The notes under the pieces were generated by a model. The model was given only the letters and a program-made list of their open reading frames with translations, had not been told where the DNA came from and did no database searches. A program made the translations under genes and the position numbers. Shown piece by piece: positions 8,983 through 16,725 of a stretch of DNA of 64,000 nucleotides. The stretch is from positions 806,001 through 870,000 of the forward strand of contig NZ_CP060393.1 in the NCBI RefSeq assembly GCF_014274685.1, read 5' to 3'. The stretch's first letter is position 1; the number at the start of each line of letters is the position of its first letter. This stretch comes from Edaphobacter sp. 4G125. GTDB taxonomy: Bacteria > Acidobacteriota > Terriglobia > Terriglobales > Acidobacteriaceae.

Positions 8983-9756
8983 TCACTCCGGAGTTACATA
9001 GGCGGCCGTGATGCCACCATCCACCAGAAATTCTGTGCCCGTCACAAAGGAGGAATCATCCGATGCCAGGAACAATGCAGCGCGAGCGATCTCTGCCGCC
9101 TCACCAAAGCGTCCGATGGGGATATGGACAAGCCTTCTTTGCCGTTTCTGTTCTGTATCAAGAAACTTCATCAGCAACTCAGTCCTCAGTGGTCCCGGAC
9201 ATAGCGCATTCACCCGGATATTCTCACGTGCGTGAATCACTGCAAGTTCACGAGTCATGGACAGCACAGCTCCCTTACTTGCTGTATAGGCAATCTGTGG
9301 AGTCGCCGCTCCAAGGAGCGCCACAAAAGATGCTGTATTCACAATGGAGCCGCCACCGGCTCTGCGTAATGCTGGAATGCCATGTTTACACCCAAAGAAC
9401 ACGCCCTTAGCGTTGATGTTCATTGTGATATCCCAGATATTTTCTTCAGTAGAAATTGCGTCATCGTCCTTGGGGTGCATAATTCCAGCATTGTTGAATA
9501 GCACATTCAATTTACCGAACTGTTCCTCGGTGAACGCTACCATTCGTTCACAATCCGTCGCTTTGGAAACATCCGCATGAACAAATGCTGCTTTTCCATT
9601 CTGCTGTTGGATCATCTCTACCGTTTGTTGGCCACCCTCATCATCGACATCGGAGACCACCACACAAGCGCCTTCACGCGCAAACAACAGAGAAGCTTCA
9701 CGGCCAATACCACTGGAACCGCCCGTAATCAAAGCAACTTTATTCTCAAGTCTCAC
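8983..9756 (-). CDS. Short-chain dehydrogenase/reductase (SDR)
   Basis: A 257-aa classical SDR. It starts at a GTG with AAGG 5 bases upstream. The Rossmann motif TGGSSGIG is at 11-18, D36 after beta-2 (VVSDVDD) suggests NAD rather than NADP, NNAG is at 88-91, and the catalytic S143, Y157 and K161 (YTASK) are all present. It oxidises an alcohol or reduces a ketone or aldehyde. Lying between a gamma-glutamyl ligase and an aldehyde dehydrogenase, it is well placed to oxidise the hydroxyl group of a glutamylated amino-alcohol such as gamma-glutamylethanolamide, which a putrescine pathway would not need. The family alone does not give the substrate. Confidence 0.9.
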   Translation of the reverse strand: MRLENKVALITGGSSGIGREASLLFAREGACVVVSDVDDEGGQQTVEMIQQQNGKAAFVHADVSKATDCERMVAFTEEQFGKLNVLFNNAGIMHPKDDDAISTEENIWDITMNINAKGVFFGCKHGIPALRRAGGGSIVNTASFVALLGAATPQIAYTASKGAVLSMTRELAVIHARENIRVNALCPGPLRTELLMKFLDTEQKRQRRLVHIPIGRFGEAAEIARAALFLASDDSSFVTGTEFLVDGGITAAYVTPE

Positions 9757-9806
9757 GATCGCCTTATCCTCTCATCGGGCCTTATGCCCTAACACGGCTG
9801 CACCCT

Positions 9807-11210
9807 TTAGATTCTTTCGAAATACCTTTTGCGTTCCCAGTCCGTAACTGCGCTATTGAATGCATTCTGTTCGGTTTCGAAGAAGTGGGTGTAGTGCTCT
9901 ACGACTTCTTCGCCAAAAGCTTTCCGCGTGAAATCGCTGTTCGCGAAATACCGGGCAGCTTCTGCTAATGTCTTGGGCACGCGGGGGATGTCGATCGCAT
10001 CATAGAGGTCTCCCGAGATGCATTCCGGAGGCTCGATCTTTTCTCTGATCCCATCGAGACCTGAAGCCAGGACTGCAGCAAAAGCGAGATAAGGATTGCA
10101 ATCCGCACCCGGTATCCGGCACTCGATGCGAAGACTCGAGCCATGGCCAACGATCCGAAATCCTGCAGTGCGATTGTCGTAACTCCATGCGATACGGGTC
10201 GGCGCCCATGATCCCTCGACATACCGTTTATAGGAATTGACTGTCGGCGCATAAAACACCATGACTTCCGGAACATGACGAATCCAGCCGCCCAGAAACC
10301 AGCGAAACAAGTTCGAGCACTTTACCGGTCCACATGACTCATCACCTACGAAAGCATTGACGCCATCCCTCCACAGGCTCAGATGGATATGGCTGCTTGA
10401 CCCAGCTGTGGTGGCGGAAAATTTCGCCATGAAGCTCACGCTCAATCCCTGCTGGTCCGCTATTTCCTTCATGCATTGCTTATAGATCACATGGCGGTCT
10501 GCCATCTCTAGCGTCTCTGTATGGCGCACATTGAGCTCGTGCTGGCCTGTACCCCATTCTCCTTTGGAGCTTTCCACCGGCACTCCAGAGAGCTTTAGAT
10601 GATGACGCACGGCTGCCGTGAAGTTTTCATTCCGCGTTCCCTGGAGGATGTGATAATCCTCCGAATACCAGCCTGCTTCTTCCAGGCCGGAATAGTCTTT
10701 CAAAGCCGCATCGCGATAGCTATTCCGGAACAGGTAGTACTCCAATTCCGACGCAGCCATACTCTCAAGCGACAACTCACGTGCGCTTTCCAACTGCTGC
10801 TTCAGGATCGATCGGGGCGCGATGGCAACAGGCTGCCCGGTTTTCTCGCTCTTTACATCACATAGAATCATTGCTGTCTTTTCCAGCCAGCTTGCCAGTC
10901 GCAGGGTGCTTAGGTCAGGCGTCAGAAGCAGATCGCCATAGCCACTCTGCCAGCCAGTAAAACGATATCCGCTGACCGGCGCCATCTCCATATCGTTTGC
11001 CAGCAAGTAGTCACACACATGCGTACCGTGTTCGCTCACGCTTTCGAGGAACATATCTGCATCAAATCGCTTCCCAATCAGACGGCCGCAGTGATCTGTA
11101 AAGGCAACGATGACAGTCCGAATCTCATCGCGCAGAACCAGGTCTTTCAGCTCTTCCACTTTGAGCATCCCAGATATTCGAGATGCGCCATCCAGTCGAA
11201 CACCACCCAT
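9807..11210 (-). CDS. Glutamine-synthetase-like gamma-glutamylamide synthetase
   Basis: A 467-aa type-I-fold GS homologue, close in length to GlnA4/IpuC-type amine ligases. I chose the ATG at 11210 (AAAGG 9 bases upstream); the frame stays open to 11279. Metal and substrate residues are conserved: SELEYY (E155, E157), E213 and E218 in VESSKGEWG, QHE at 223-225, H274 and H276 in SSSHIHLSLW, and the C-terminal RIECRIPGADCNPYLA. Relatives join glutamate to an amine with ATP: PuuA (putrescine), IpuC (isopropylamine and amino-alcohols) and Streptomyces GlnA4 (ethanolamine). The neighbouring ethanolamine-type permease and EutR-like regulator point to ethanolamine here. It leads the operon; 50 bases separate it from the SDR. 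Confidence 0.85.
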   Translation of the reverse strand: MGGVRLDGASRISGMLKVEELKDLVLRDEIRTVIVAFTDHCGRLIGKRFDADMFLESVSEHGTHVCDYLLANDMEMAPVSGYRFTGWQSGYGDLLLTPDLSTLRLASWLEKTAMILCDVKSEKTGQPVAIAPRSILKQQLESARELSLESMAASELEYYLFRNSYRDAALKDYSGLEEAGWYSEDYHILQGTRNENFTAAVRHHLKLSGVPVESSKGEWGTGQHELNVRHTETLEMADRHVIYKQCMKEIADQQGLSVSFMAKFSATTAGSSSHIHLSLWRDGVNAFVGDESCGPVKCSNLFRWFLGGWIRHVPEVMVFYAPTVNSYKRYVEGSWAPTRIAWSYDNRTAGFRIVGHGSSLRIECRIPGADCNPYLAFAAVLASGLDGIREKIEPPECISGDLYDAIDIPRVPKTLAEAARYFANSDFTRKAFGEEVVEHYTHFFETEQNAFNSAVTDWERKRYFERI

Positions 11211-11786
11211 AACTGCATGCCTTTCTATTCTCAAATACGACCCAAAGTACCCTTCCATTCTGGTAATGGTTTGCATCAACTTGATTATGATTCTATTGGC
11301 CAGAGTGCTTCGGTTTACCCATCAGTAGTTGGGCATCCTATGGATGCACCATACTAACCTAGCAATGCGTAGCTCGACACTGTTATCTAATTTTGGCAAA
11401 GCTATTTAAGCCGCGTGATATTAGGAGCGGTTTATTTTCGAATTTTCAAACTGAGAGACGTGCCGTTTCTTTTGGAACGTTGGGATAAGTCCCATCTATA
11501 TCCATTACCTTATCCATTACCTTTGTTGAACGAGATTTCCGGCGGTGTGGTCATGCTGATCAATTTCTCGAAGTGGTTCATATCCATCGCATAGTCGATG
11601 ACGAAATCTTTCATGGGCCAACAGCGAGCGATGGACAGACTCGTATCGAACGATTCTGTTTGTATCGCAATGGTTTTTGTAGGGTTAAAAACGCTCTTAG
11701 GTTGATCAGCTGGTGACAGTTCGACACTCTTTTGGGCTACTTAGGCTTATAGGAAACCTGTTGATTTTTTTAGAGAGAAGACTTAA
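11211..11786. other. Intergenic region upstream of the ligase operon
   Basis: It should hold the promoter of the minus-strand ligase operon. The only clear structure is a perfect 12-bp tandem duplication, TATCCATTACCT at 11499-11510 and 11511-11522. I see no gene, and possible promoter boxes near 11285-11300 are too weak to call. Confidence 0.4.
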
Positions 11787-11876
11787 TGGCGGAGGGAGAG
11801 GGATTCGAACCCCCGTTGGCCTTTCGACCAAAGCGGTTTTCAAGACCGCCTGTTTCAACCACTCACACATCCCTCC
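11787..11876 (-). tRNA. tRNA-Ser(UGA)
   Basis: On the minus strand the 5' GGAGGGA pairs with TCCCTCC, followed by discriminator G and an encoded CCA (11787-11789). The anticodon stem GGCGGTC/AACCGC presents TGA, and a long variable arm (TTGGTCGAAAGGCCAA) identifies a class II serine tRNA. The T-arm has GGTTCGAATCC. Confidence 0.96.
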
Positions 11877-11950
11877 GCATGAGGCAGGCGGGCCTTCTAA
11901 AGGCTAACACCAGCCGGGGCACGGAACTGCAGCAATCTCCACCCGGAAAG

Positions 11951-12026
<76 letters not shown>

Positions 12027-12161
12027 GCTAAGGATTCCACGAACCACCCATCCGTGGGTACAGACTTTCCCTGCCTTGATAAGTTTATCCAGAATAAACG
12101 GCAGGCGCAACGGTCGGATGCCCGATGCTTGCAGCCCCCCTTCGATTACTCTCAATGCACC

Positions 12162-13352
12162 ATGCAATTCTCAGGAATCTCGTTTTTCCGGCTCGCGGTA
12201 GCTTTCATCGCATTCTGTGTGCCAGGGCTTTGTTTTTCTATGAACTCCGCCGATACAGCTTCTGTTCAACATGGTCCGGCCGCAGTGACCCGCGAGGTGA
12301 TCGCCTATGTGTTTCCCAGGGACCGCGTTCTGGGCCCGGAAGAGGTGAATGCACGGCGGTTGACGCGGATCAACTATGCCTTTGCCAATGTCAAGAATGG
12401 CGAGATCGTCGAAGGCTTTCCTCGCGACGCGGAAAACTTCGTCATCCTTAATAAGCTGAAGCGCACCAATCCCTCGCTCAAGATCCTCATCTCCGTTGGG
12501 GGATGGACCTGGTCAGGTGGTTTTTCGGATGCTGCTCTTACCCAACGCTCCAGGGCCCGCTTCATCGACAGCGCGGTTCGCTTTGTTGAACGGCACAAGC
12601 TCGATGGTGTCGACATCGACTGGGAGTACCCGGGCCAAATCGGCGGCGGTAACACCTTCCGTCCTGAGGACAAACGCAACTTTACGCTGCTACTCGCCGA
12701 GCTTCGCCAACGGCTCGATCGCGAGCAAACCCGGCTTGGCCGCCGTCTCTACACTTCGATTGCTACGGGAGCCTCAACGAAGTTTCTCGACAACACCGAG
12801 ATGGCGAAGGTCCAGCACTACGTCGATACGATCAACCTGATGACCTACGACTTCTATGTGGGTGGTCCAGCAACGGGGCATGACGCTCCTCTCTTCCACA
12901 ATCCTGCGGACCCGAAGAATGTCTCCGCGGATCGCTCGGTTACGGAGTACCTGCAAGCGGGCGTCTCTCCGCGCAAGCTCGTTCTTGGCGTTCCATTCTA
13001 TGGCCGCAGCTGGGGCGAGGTGGAGAACAAGAACCACGGCCTTTTCCAGGCGGGCAAGGCGGCGAAGGGAACTCATTTCTCGTACCCTGACCTGCCCAAT
13101 CTACTGGCCAGTGGGTATGTTCGTTACTGGGACGCAGAGGCTTCTGTTCCTTATCTCTATAACCCGCAGAAAAAGATTTTTGTGACCTACGAAGACCCTC
13201 AATCGCTTGCCGCCAAGTGCAGATATGTCACCAAGCATCACCTCGCGGGAGTGATGTTCTGGGAGTATTTTAATGACTCTACTGGAATCCTGCTGGAAGC
13301 TGTTCACGCCGGGCTTACTCCTCTCGGTACCACATCCTCTAAAGGCAACTAA
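12162..13352 (+). CDS. Secreted glycoside hydrolase family 18 (chitinase-like)
   Basis: A 396-aa GH18 protein. The frame is open further upstream but runs into the tRNA-Thr gene; the ATG at 12162 gives a proper signal peptide (FFRLAVAFIAFCVPGLCFS). The catalytic signature DGVDIDWE is at 148-155, with E155 as acid/base, and SVGGW at 111-115 is the other conserved GH18 strand. Later landmarks are LMTYDF and a C-terminal GVMFWEYFND strand. GH18 enzymes cleave beta-1,4-GlcNAc polymers by substrate-assisted catalysis. The stop codon lies two bases before the acyltransferase-like membrane gene, so the two are probably co-transcribed and act on GlcNAc-containing glycans. Confidence 0.9.
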   Translation: MQFSGISFFRLAVAFIAFCVPGLCFSMNSADTASVQHGPAAVTREVIAYVFPRDRVLGPEEVNARRLTRINYAFANVKNGEIVEGFPRDAENFVILNKLKRTNPSLKILISVGGWTWSGGFSDAALTQRSRARFIDSAVRFVERHKLDGVDIDWEYPGQIGGGNTFRPEDKRNFTLLLAELRQRLDREQTRLGRRLYTSIATGASTKFLDNTEMAKVQHYVDTINLMTYDFYVGGPATGHDAPLFHNPADPKNVSADRSVTEYLQAGVSPRKLVLGVPFYGRSWGEVENKNHGLFQAGKAAKGTHFSYPDLPNLLASGYVRYWDAEASVPYLYNPQKKIFVTYEDPQSLAAKCRYVTKHHLAGVMFWEYFNDSTGILLEAVHAGLTPLGTTSSKGN

Positions 13353-13354
13353 AG

Positions 13355-14593
13355 ATGGCCGCCGCTCAGCTCGGAACCCAGACAGCCGACACCACTGTAC
13401 AGGCGCCGCGCGTCGCCTCCATTGACGTCTTTCGTGGTCTCACCATGCTGGTCATGATCTTCGTCAATGATCTGGATGCGGTCAAAGGTCTTCCGTGGTG
13501 GACCTATCATGCGCCGGGCAATGTGAATGCCATGACTTACGTCGATATGGTCTTTCCTGCCTTCCTCTTTATTCTTGGCATGGCGATTCCCCTCGCGATT
13601 GAACAGCGATTGCGCAAAGTTCCTTCGCAGGCGCAATTGTGGAAGCATGTGGTGTCCCGCTCGTTCTCGCTGCTGGTGCTGGGACTGATCCTGGCGAATG
13701 CACGTGCGGGAGATCCAGCGTTGATCCATATGAAACCGCATGTCTGGGCCATCCTCGCGCTTCTGGGTGGTGTGCTTTTCTGGATGGTTTATCCAAAGGC
13801 GGAAGAGCATAAAGTTCTTGTCAGGACACTTCGTTTCTCTGGGCTGGCGTTGATGATCGTGATGTTCGCGATCTTCCGGCGCACGGCGAAGGACGGAAGC
13901 GTCGCCTGGATCAGGACTGCGTATCCGGAGATTCTCGGGCTGCTTGCCTTTGCTTATCTCACTACCTGCATCCTCTATATCCCGACTCGTCGTTGGCGTT
14001 GGGCCCCTTTTGCGTGGCTCACAGTGCTTACGGTCTTTTGTTGCTTCTGCACGGTCCACTGGATCGAGTTTCCCCGACATGCCGGACTCTATCTCTGGCC
14101 CTTTGGCAATGGTTCGGACACTCTCATCGCCATGGCTGGCGTGGCTACGTCCATCATCTTCGTCGGCAAACAGAGTGCGCATTGGCCGACGGTGCGTTCC
14201 AAGATGACCACTGCAGCTGCTTTTGCAGGGATCTGTCTGGTGGCGGCGTATCTGCTGACTCCGTTGGGAATTTCGAAGATTCGCGCGACACCGACATGGA
14301 GTCTCTACTGCGTCGGATCAAGCATCCTGATCTTCATGTTGCTTTATTGGATCTGCGACGTTCAGAGGTATACGCGCTGGGCTGCCTTCGCTCGTCCGGC
14401 TGGAGCGAACACGTTGCTGACTTATCTTGTGCCGGACTTCTGGTACTTCATCCTCGGTGCGTTGGGGATCACGTGGTTTCGGACTCACTTCGTATCGGGA
14501 GTTCCCGGCGTTCTCCGCTCCCTGATCTTCACCGCATTCATCCTGGGGATTGTTGCCGTGTTGACTCGGTGGAGGGTGCGTCTCCAGCTTTGA
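13355..14593 (+). CDS. HGSNAT/DUF5009-like integral membrane acyltransferase family protein
   Basis: A 412-aa polytopic membrane protein with about ten helices; AAGG lies 9 bases before the ATG. The N-terminus (RVASIDVFRGLTMLVMIFVN) and the segment MTYVDMVFPAFLFILGMAIP are hallmarks of the COG4299 family, related to human heparan-alpha-glucosaminide N-acetyltransferase, which moves acetyl groups across a membrane onto glucosamine. Many Bacteroidetes and Acidobacteriota have such genes beside glycosidases, as here beside a GH18. The bacterial function is not established; acetylation or transport linked to GlcNAc sugars is inference. Confidence 0.82.
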   Translation: MAAAQLGTQTADTTVQAPRVASIDVFRGLTMLVMIFVNDLDAVKGLPWWTYHAPGNVNAMTYVDMVFPAFLFILGMAIPLAIEQRLRKVPSQAQLWKHVVSRSFSLLVLGLILANARAGDPALIHMKPHVWAILALLGGVLFWMVYPKAEEHKVLVRTLRFSGLALMIVMFAIFRRTAKDGSVAWIRTAYPEILGLLAFAYLTTCILYIPTRRWRWAPFAWLTVLTVFCCFCTVHWIEFPRHAGLYLWPFGNGSDTLIAMAGVATSIIFVGKQSAHWPTVRSKMTTAAAFAGICLVAAYLLTPLGISKIRATPTWSLYCVGSSILIFMLLYWICDVQRYTRWAAFARPAGANTLLTYLVPDFWYFILGALGITWFRTHFVSGVPGVLRSLIFTAFILGIVAVLTRWRVRLQL

Positions 14594-14598
14594 CGAAG

Positions 14599-14664
14599 GA
14601 CCCCTCCCCCCGTACCTTTGTGTGCAAAGTATTCAATCGATACAACTTAGCTTGGTACTTCGTT
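14599..14664 (+). repeat. Dispersed intergenic repeat, family A, copy 1
   Basis: CCCCTCCCCCC (14601-14611), then TGCAAAGTATTC, then ACTTCGTT (14657-14664). The same three blocks, with the same 32-base spacing from CAAAGTATTC to ACTTCGTT, recur at 56597-56659, again just after a stop codon. Confidence 0.6.
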
Positions 14665-14710
14665 GCAGCATAGGTAGTCTTGAATCTTTTATCGGTAAGA
14701 GGGATATCGC

Positions 14711-14749
14711 AGATCCCTCGACCTCGCTGTGCTCCGCTCGGGATGACAC
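14711..14749 (+). repeat. Dispersed palindromic repeat, family B, copy 1
   Basis: AGATCCCTCGACCTCG...CGCTCGGGATGACAC has partly self-complementary ends (ATCCCTCGA / CTCGGGAT). It belongs to the same family as 14939-15000, 28575-28632, 53287-53335 and, more loosely, 56729-56771. Confidence 0.55.
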
Positions 14750-14938
14750 CTCTCCAAGAGTCTGGCTACAGATTGGTGACCTGATCTGTTTATGCAGCCT
14801 AGTTAAATTCTAGCAATCGGAGAAGTTTATTCCGCACTTTGTATTGCATTGTCGATATTGGGTTTAGATGGTTTCTGGGGTTGACAGAGATTCTTCGTTT
14901 CGCTGCACTTCCTTCAGAAGGATGGGTAGGTTTGACCG

Positions 14939-15000
14939 CAGATCCTTCGACTTCGTTTTTGTCGCGCGAGGGCGCGACAAAACTTTGCTCAGGATGACAC
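14939..15000 (+). repeat. Dispersed palindromic repeat, family B, copy 2
   Basis: GATCCTTCGACTTCG at the left and GCTCAGGATGACAC at the right frame an inner hairpin, TTTGTCGCGC/GCGCGACAAA. Confidence 0.55.
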
Positions 15001-15084
15001 ATTCCATTGAATGGGAGCGAACTGTCCAATGACAGCGTCGAAACTTGGTACTGCGGAGAGAGTGCGATATGTCTCTAGAGACGC

Positions 15085-15122
15085 GAAGAAGCCGCCCGGC
15101 AACAGGGCGGCTTCTTCCTTTT
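15085..15122 (+). terminator. Strong intrinsic terminator without an assigned gene
   Basis: A 13-bp perfect stem (15085-15097 with 15105-15117), a 7-base loop and a CTTTT tail make a textbook rho-independent terminator on the plus strand. The nearest plus-strand gene ends about 490 bases upstream, so it may end an unannotated small RNA. Confidence 0.75.
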
Positions 15123-15376
15123 AGGGAGAATAGTTCCAACGGAGGCAAGGCCATCAGAACTTTCTGGCGAAATACTATGTTTGGCAAAATGACGTGTCAA
15201 GGTTTAATCCGAGTAACTATAAACAGTTATTTTTCAGTTAGTTACTAGGTTTACCAAGTGGATAACCTCAGGTTGTATTTTCGCCCATATTTCGCTTTTA
15301 CTCTGATCGAATCCAGCCAAACGGTCGTTGAATCAGCCGCTTAGCTTTTGGGGTGCACTGTGCCTGGTGCAGAAAT

Positions 15377-16504
15377 CTACTCCTGCACCACGGCCTTGAC
15401 GAGGTTGCGCGGATTATCGACGTCGATGCCGCGAGCCGTTGCCATAAAGTAAGCCAACAGCTGGAGTGGTACCACTTCATAGAGTGGAGAGATGTACTCT
15501 GCGGCGCGAGGAACTTCAATGGCGTGATCACTCAGCTCGGCGACGCGGGTATCTCCTTCTGTGACGACGGAGAGGATCTGAGCGCCCTGCTTATGCATGT
15601 CGCGAACGAGGTTGACGGTCTTCTCGTAACGGAGGACAGAATCGGGTGCGGAAGGATCGCAGGTAGCGAGAACGACAAGAGGATTGTTCCGACTGACCAG
15701 AGCATTGGGACCGTGCTTGAGCTCGCCGGTGGGATAACCCTCGGCCTGAATGTAAGCCGATTCTTTGAGCTTGAGGGCGCCTTCGCGGGCCATGGGGTAG
15801 TGAACGCCGCGCCCGAGGAAGAGAAAGCTTTCGGCATCCTTCAGAGCTGTTGTAGTCTCGGAGACTTGCTTTTCCCAGCGTGGGAGAGCTGCTTCCATCG
15901 CCTCGGGCACATGGAAGAGGTGGTCGAGGTGGGATTCCACCACGGCACGGGTCATACGGCCGCGTACGCGGGCGGCATAGAGTGCGAGCAGGGAGACGAC
16001 GACGAGCTGGGTGGTAAAACTCTTGGTGGCTGGGACGGCACGTTCGACTCCTGCATAGGTGGGTAGAGAACAGGCGGCGAGCTTCGCCATTGAAGACTCG
16101 GGTTTGTTCGTGATGGCGATCGTCGAGCTGCCTCGGGCGATGGCTTCGCGGAGGGCCTCGGAGGTATCGGCGGTCTCACCGGATTGCGAGATAACGACGA
16201 AGCAGGGGTTCTTGAGAGTCTGGGTAGAGCGGTAGATGTACTCGCTGGCGTACTCGACGTCGACGGCAATTCCGGCGAGGTCTTCAAAGAGAATCTCTCC
16301 AGCAAGGCCGGCGTGGCGGCTGGAGCCGGATGCGGCGATCAGGATGGAGTCGCGGCCGACGAGGGCCTGACGGGCAGCGAGAAAGACATCTTCGCGAAGA
16401 GTGGCCTGATCGGCATAAGCGGCGAGAGTTTCGGCGATGGCGCTGGGCTGCTCAAAGATCTCGCGAAGCATGGCGTGTGGAAAGTTACGTGTGGTGACGT
16501 TCAT
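15377..16504 (-). CDS. SIS-domain aminosugar isomerase/deaminase (GlmS C-terminal-like, NagB-II type)
   Basis: A 375-aa protein with two SIS domains. It matches the C-terminal half of GlmS (MLREIFEQPSA at the start, ISQSGETADT in the first sugar-phosphate loop, ELKHGPNALV, and the C-terminus DVDNPRNLVKAVVQE) but lacks the roughly 240-residue N-terminal glutaminase domain. Such stand-alone forms are usually glucosamine-6-phosphate deaminases (NagB-II), releasing ammonia and fructose-6-phosphate in GlcNAc catabolism; some act on fructosamines instead. Location near a GH18 and an HGSNAT-like gene supports the aminosugar reading. It is divergent from the diguanylate cyclase gene. Confidence 0.85.
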   Translation of the reverse strand: MNVTTRNFPHAMLREIFEQPSAIAETLAAYADQATLREDVFLAARQALVGRDSILIAASGSSRHAGLAGEILFEDLAGIAVDVEYASEYIYRSTQTLKNPCFVVISQSGETADTSEALREAIARGSSTIAITNKPESSMAKLAACSLPTYAGVERAVPATKSFTTQLVVVSLLALYAARVRGRMTRAVVESHLDHLFHVPEAMEAALPRWEKQVSETTTALKDAESFLFLGRGVHYPMAREGALKLKESAYIQAEGYPTGELKHGPNALVSRNNPLVVLATCDPSAPDSVLRYEKTVNLVRDMHKQGAQILSVVTEGDTRVAELSDHAIEVPRAAEYISPLYEVVPLQLLAYFMATARGIDVDNPRNLVKAVVQE

Positions 16505-16725
16505 TTAACTTGTCTATACCTCTATACCAATTTAGAACTTACTGTGTGAAAAAAGAACCCGTAGACGATGATGGAGAAAAATCTGAGGGTTTACGATCAC
16601 AAAAACCGAAGTTTCTTCAGGAGCGATGGAATGTCCTTCCTGGCTCATGAACTATGATAGGCTGCGCGACCTCCAAAGATATGCAGGCGACAGGAAGAAA
16701 TGCAAAAACACGATAGGGCATTTTC

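Larger units (their letters stand above)
14594..15376. other. Repeat-rich intergenic region
   Basis: 783 bases without a credible gene. It contains a CCCCTCCCCCC-type dispersed repeat (14599-14664), two copies of the GATCC-TTCGAC...GGATGACAC palindromic repeat (14711-14749 and 14939-15000), a 12-bp palindrome GTCTCTAGAGAC (15071-15082) and a strong terminator at 15085-15122 with no coding gene directly before it. Confidence 0.55.

Noticed and set aside
9807..11210. Ordinary glutamine synthetase for ammonia assimilation
   Set aside because: The GS residues are present, but the length, the SKGEWGTGQHELNV context and the permease/SDR/ALDH operon fit gamma-glutamyl-amine ligases better.
11713..11907. 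64-codon plus-strand frame
   Set aside because: It runs through the antisense of tRNA-Ser(UGA); this is a frequent false protein call over tRNA genes.
13349..14182. 277-codon minus-strand frame within the HGSNAT-like gene
   Set aside because: The plus-strand product is a clear polytopic membrane family; the antisense product is hydrophilic and unrecognisable.
15377..16504. GlmS (glutamine-fructose-6-phosphate aminotransferase)
   Set aside because: The N-terminal glutaminase domain with its catalytic Cys is absent and no truncated remnant lies upstream, so a stand-alone SIS enzyme is the better reading.
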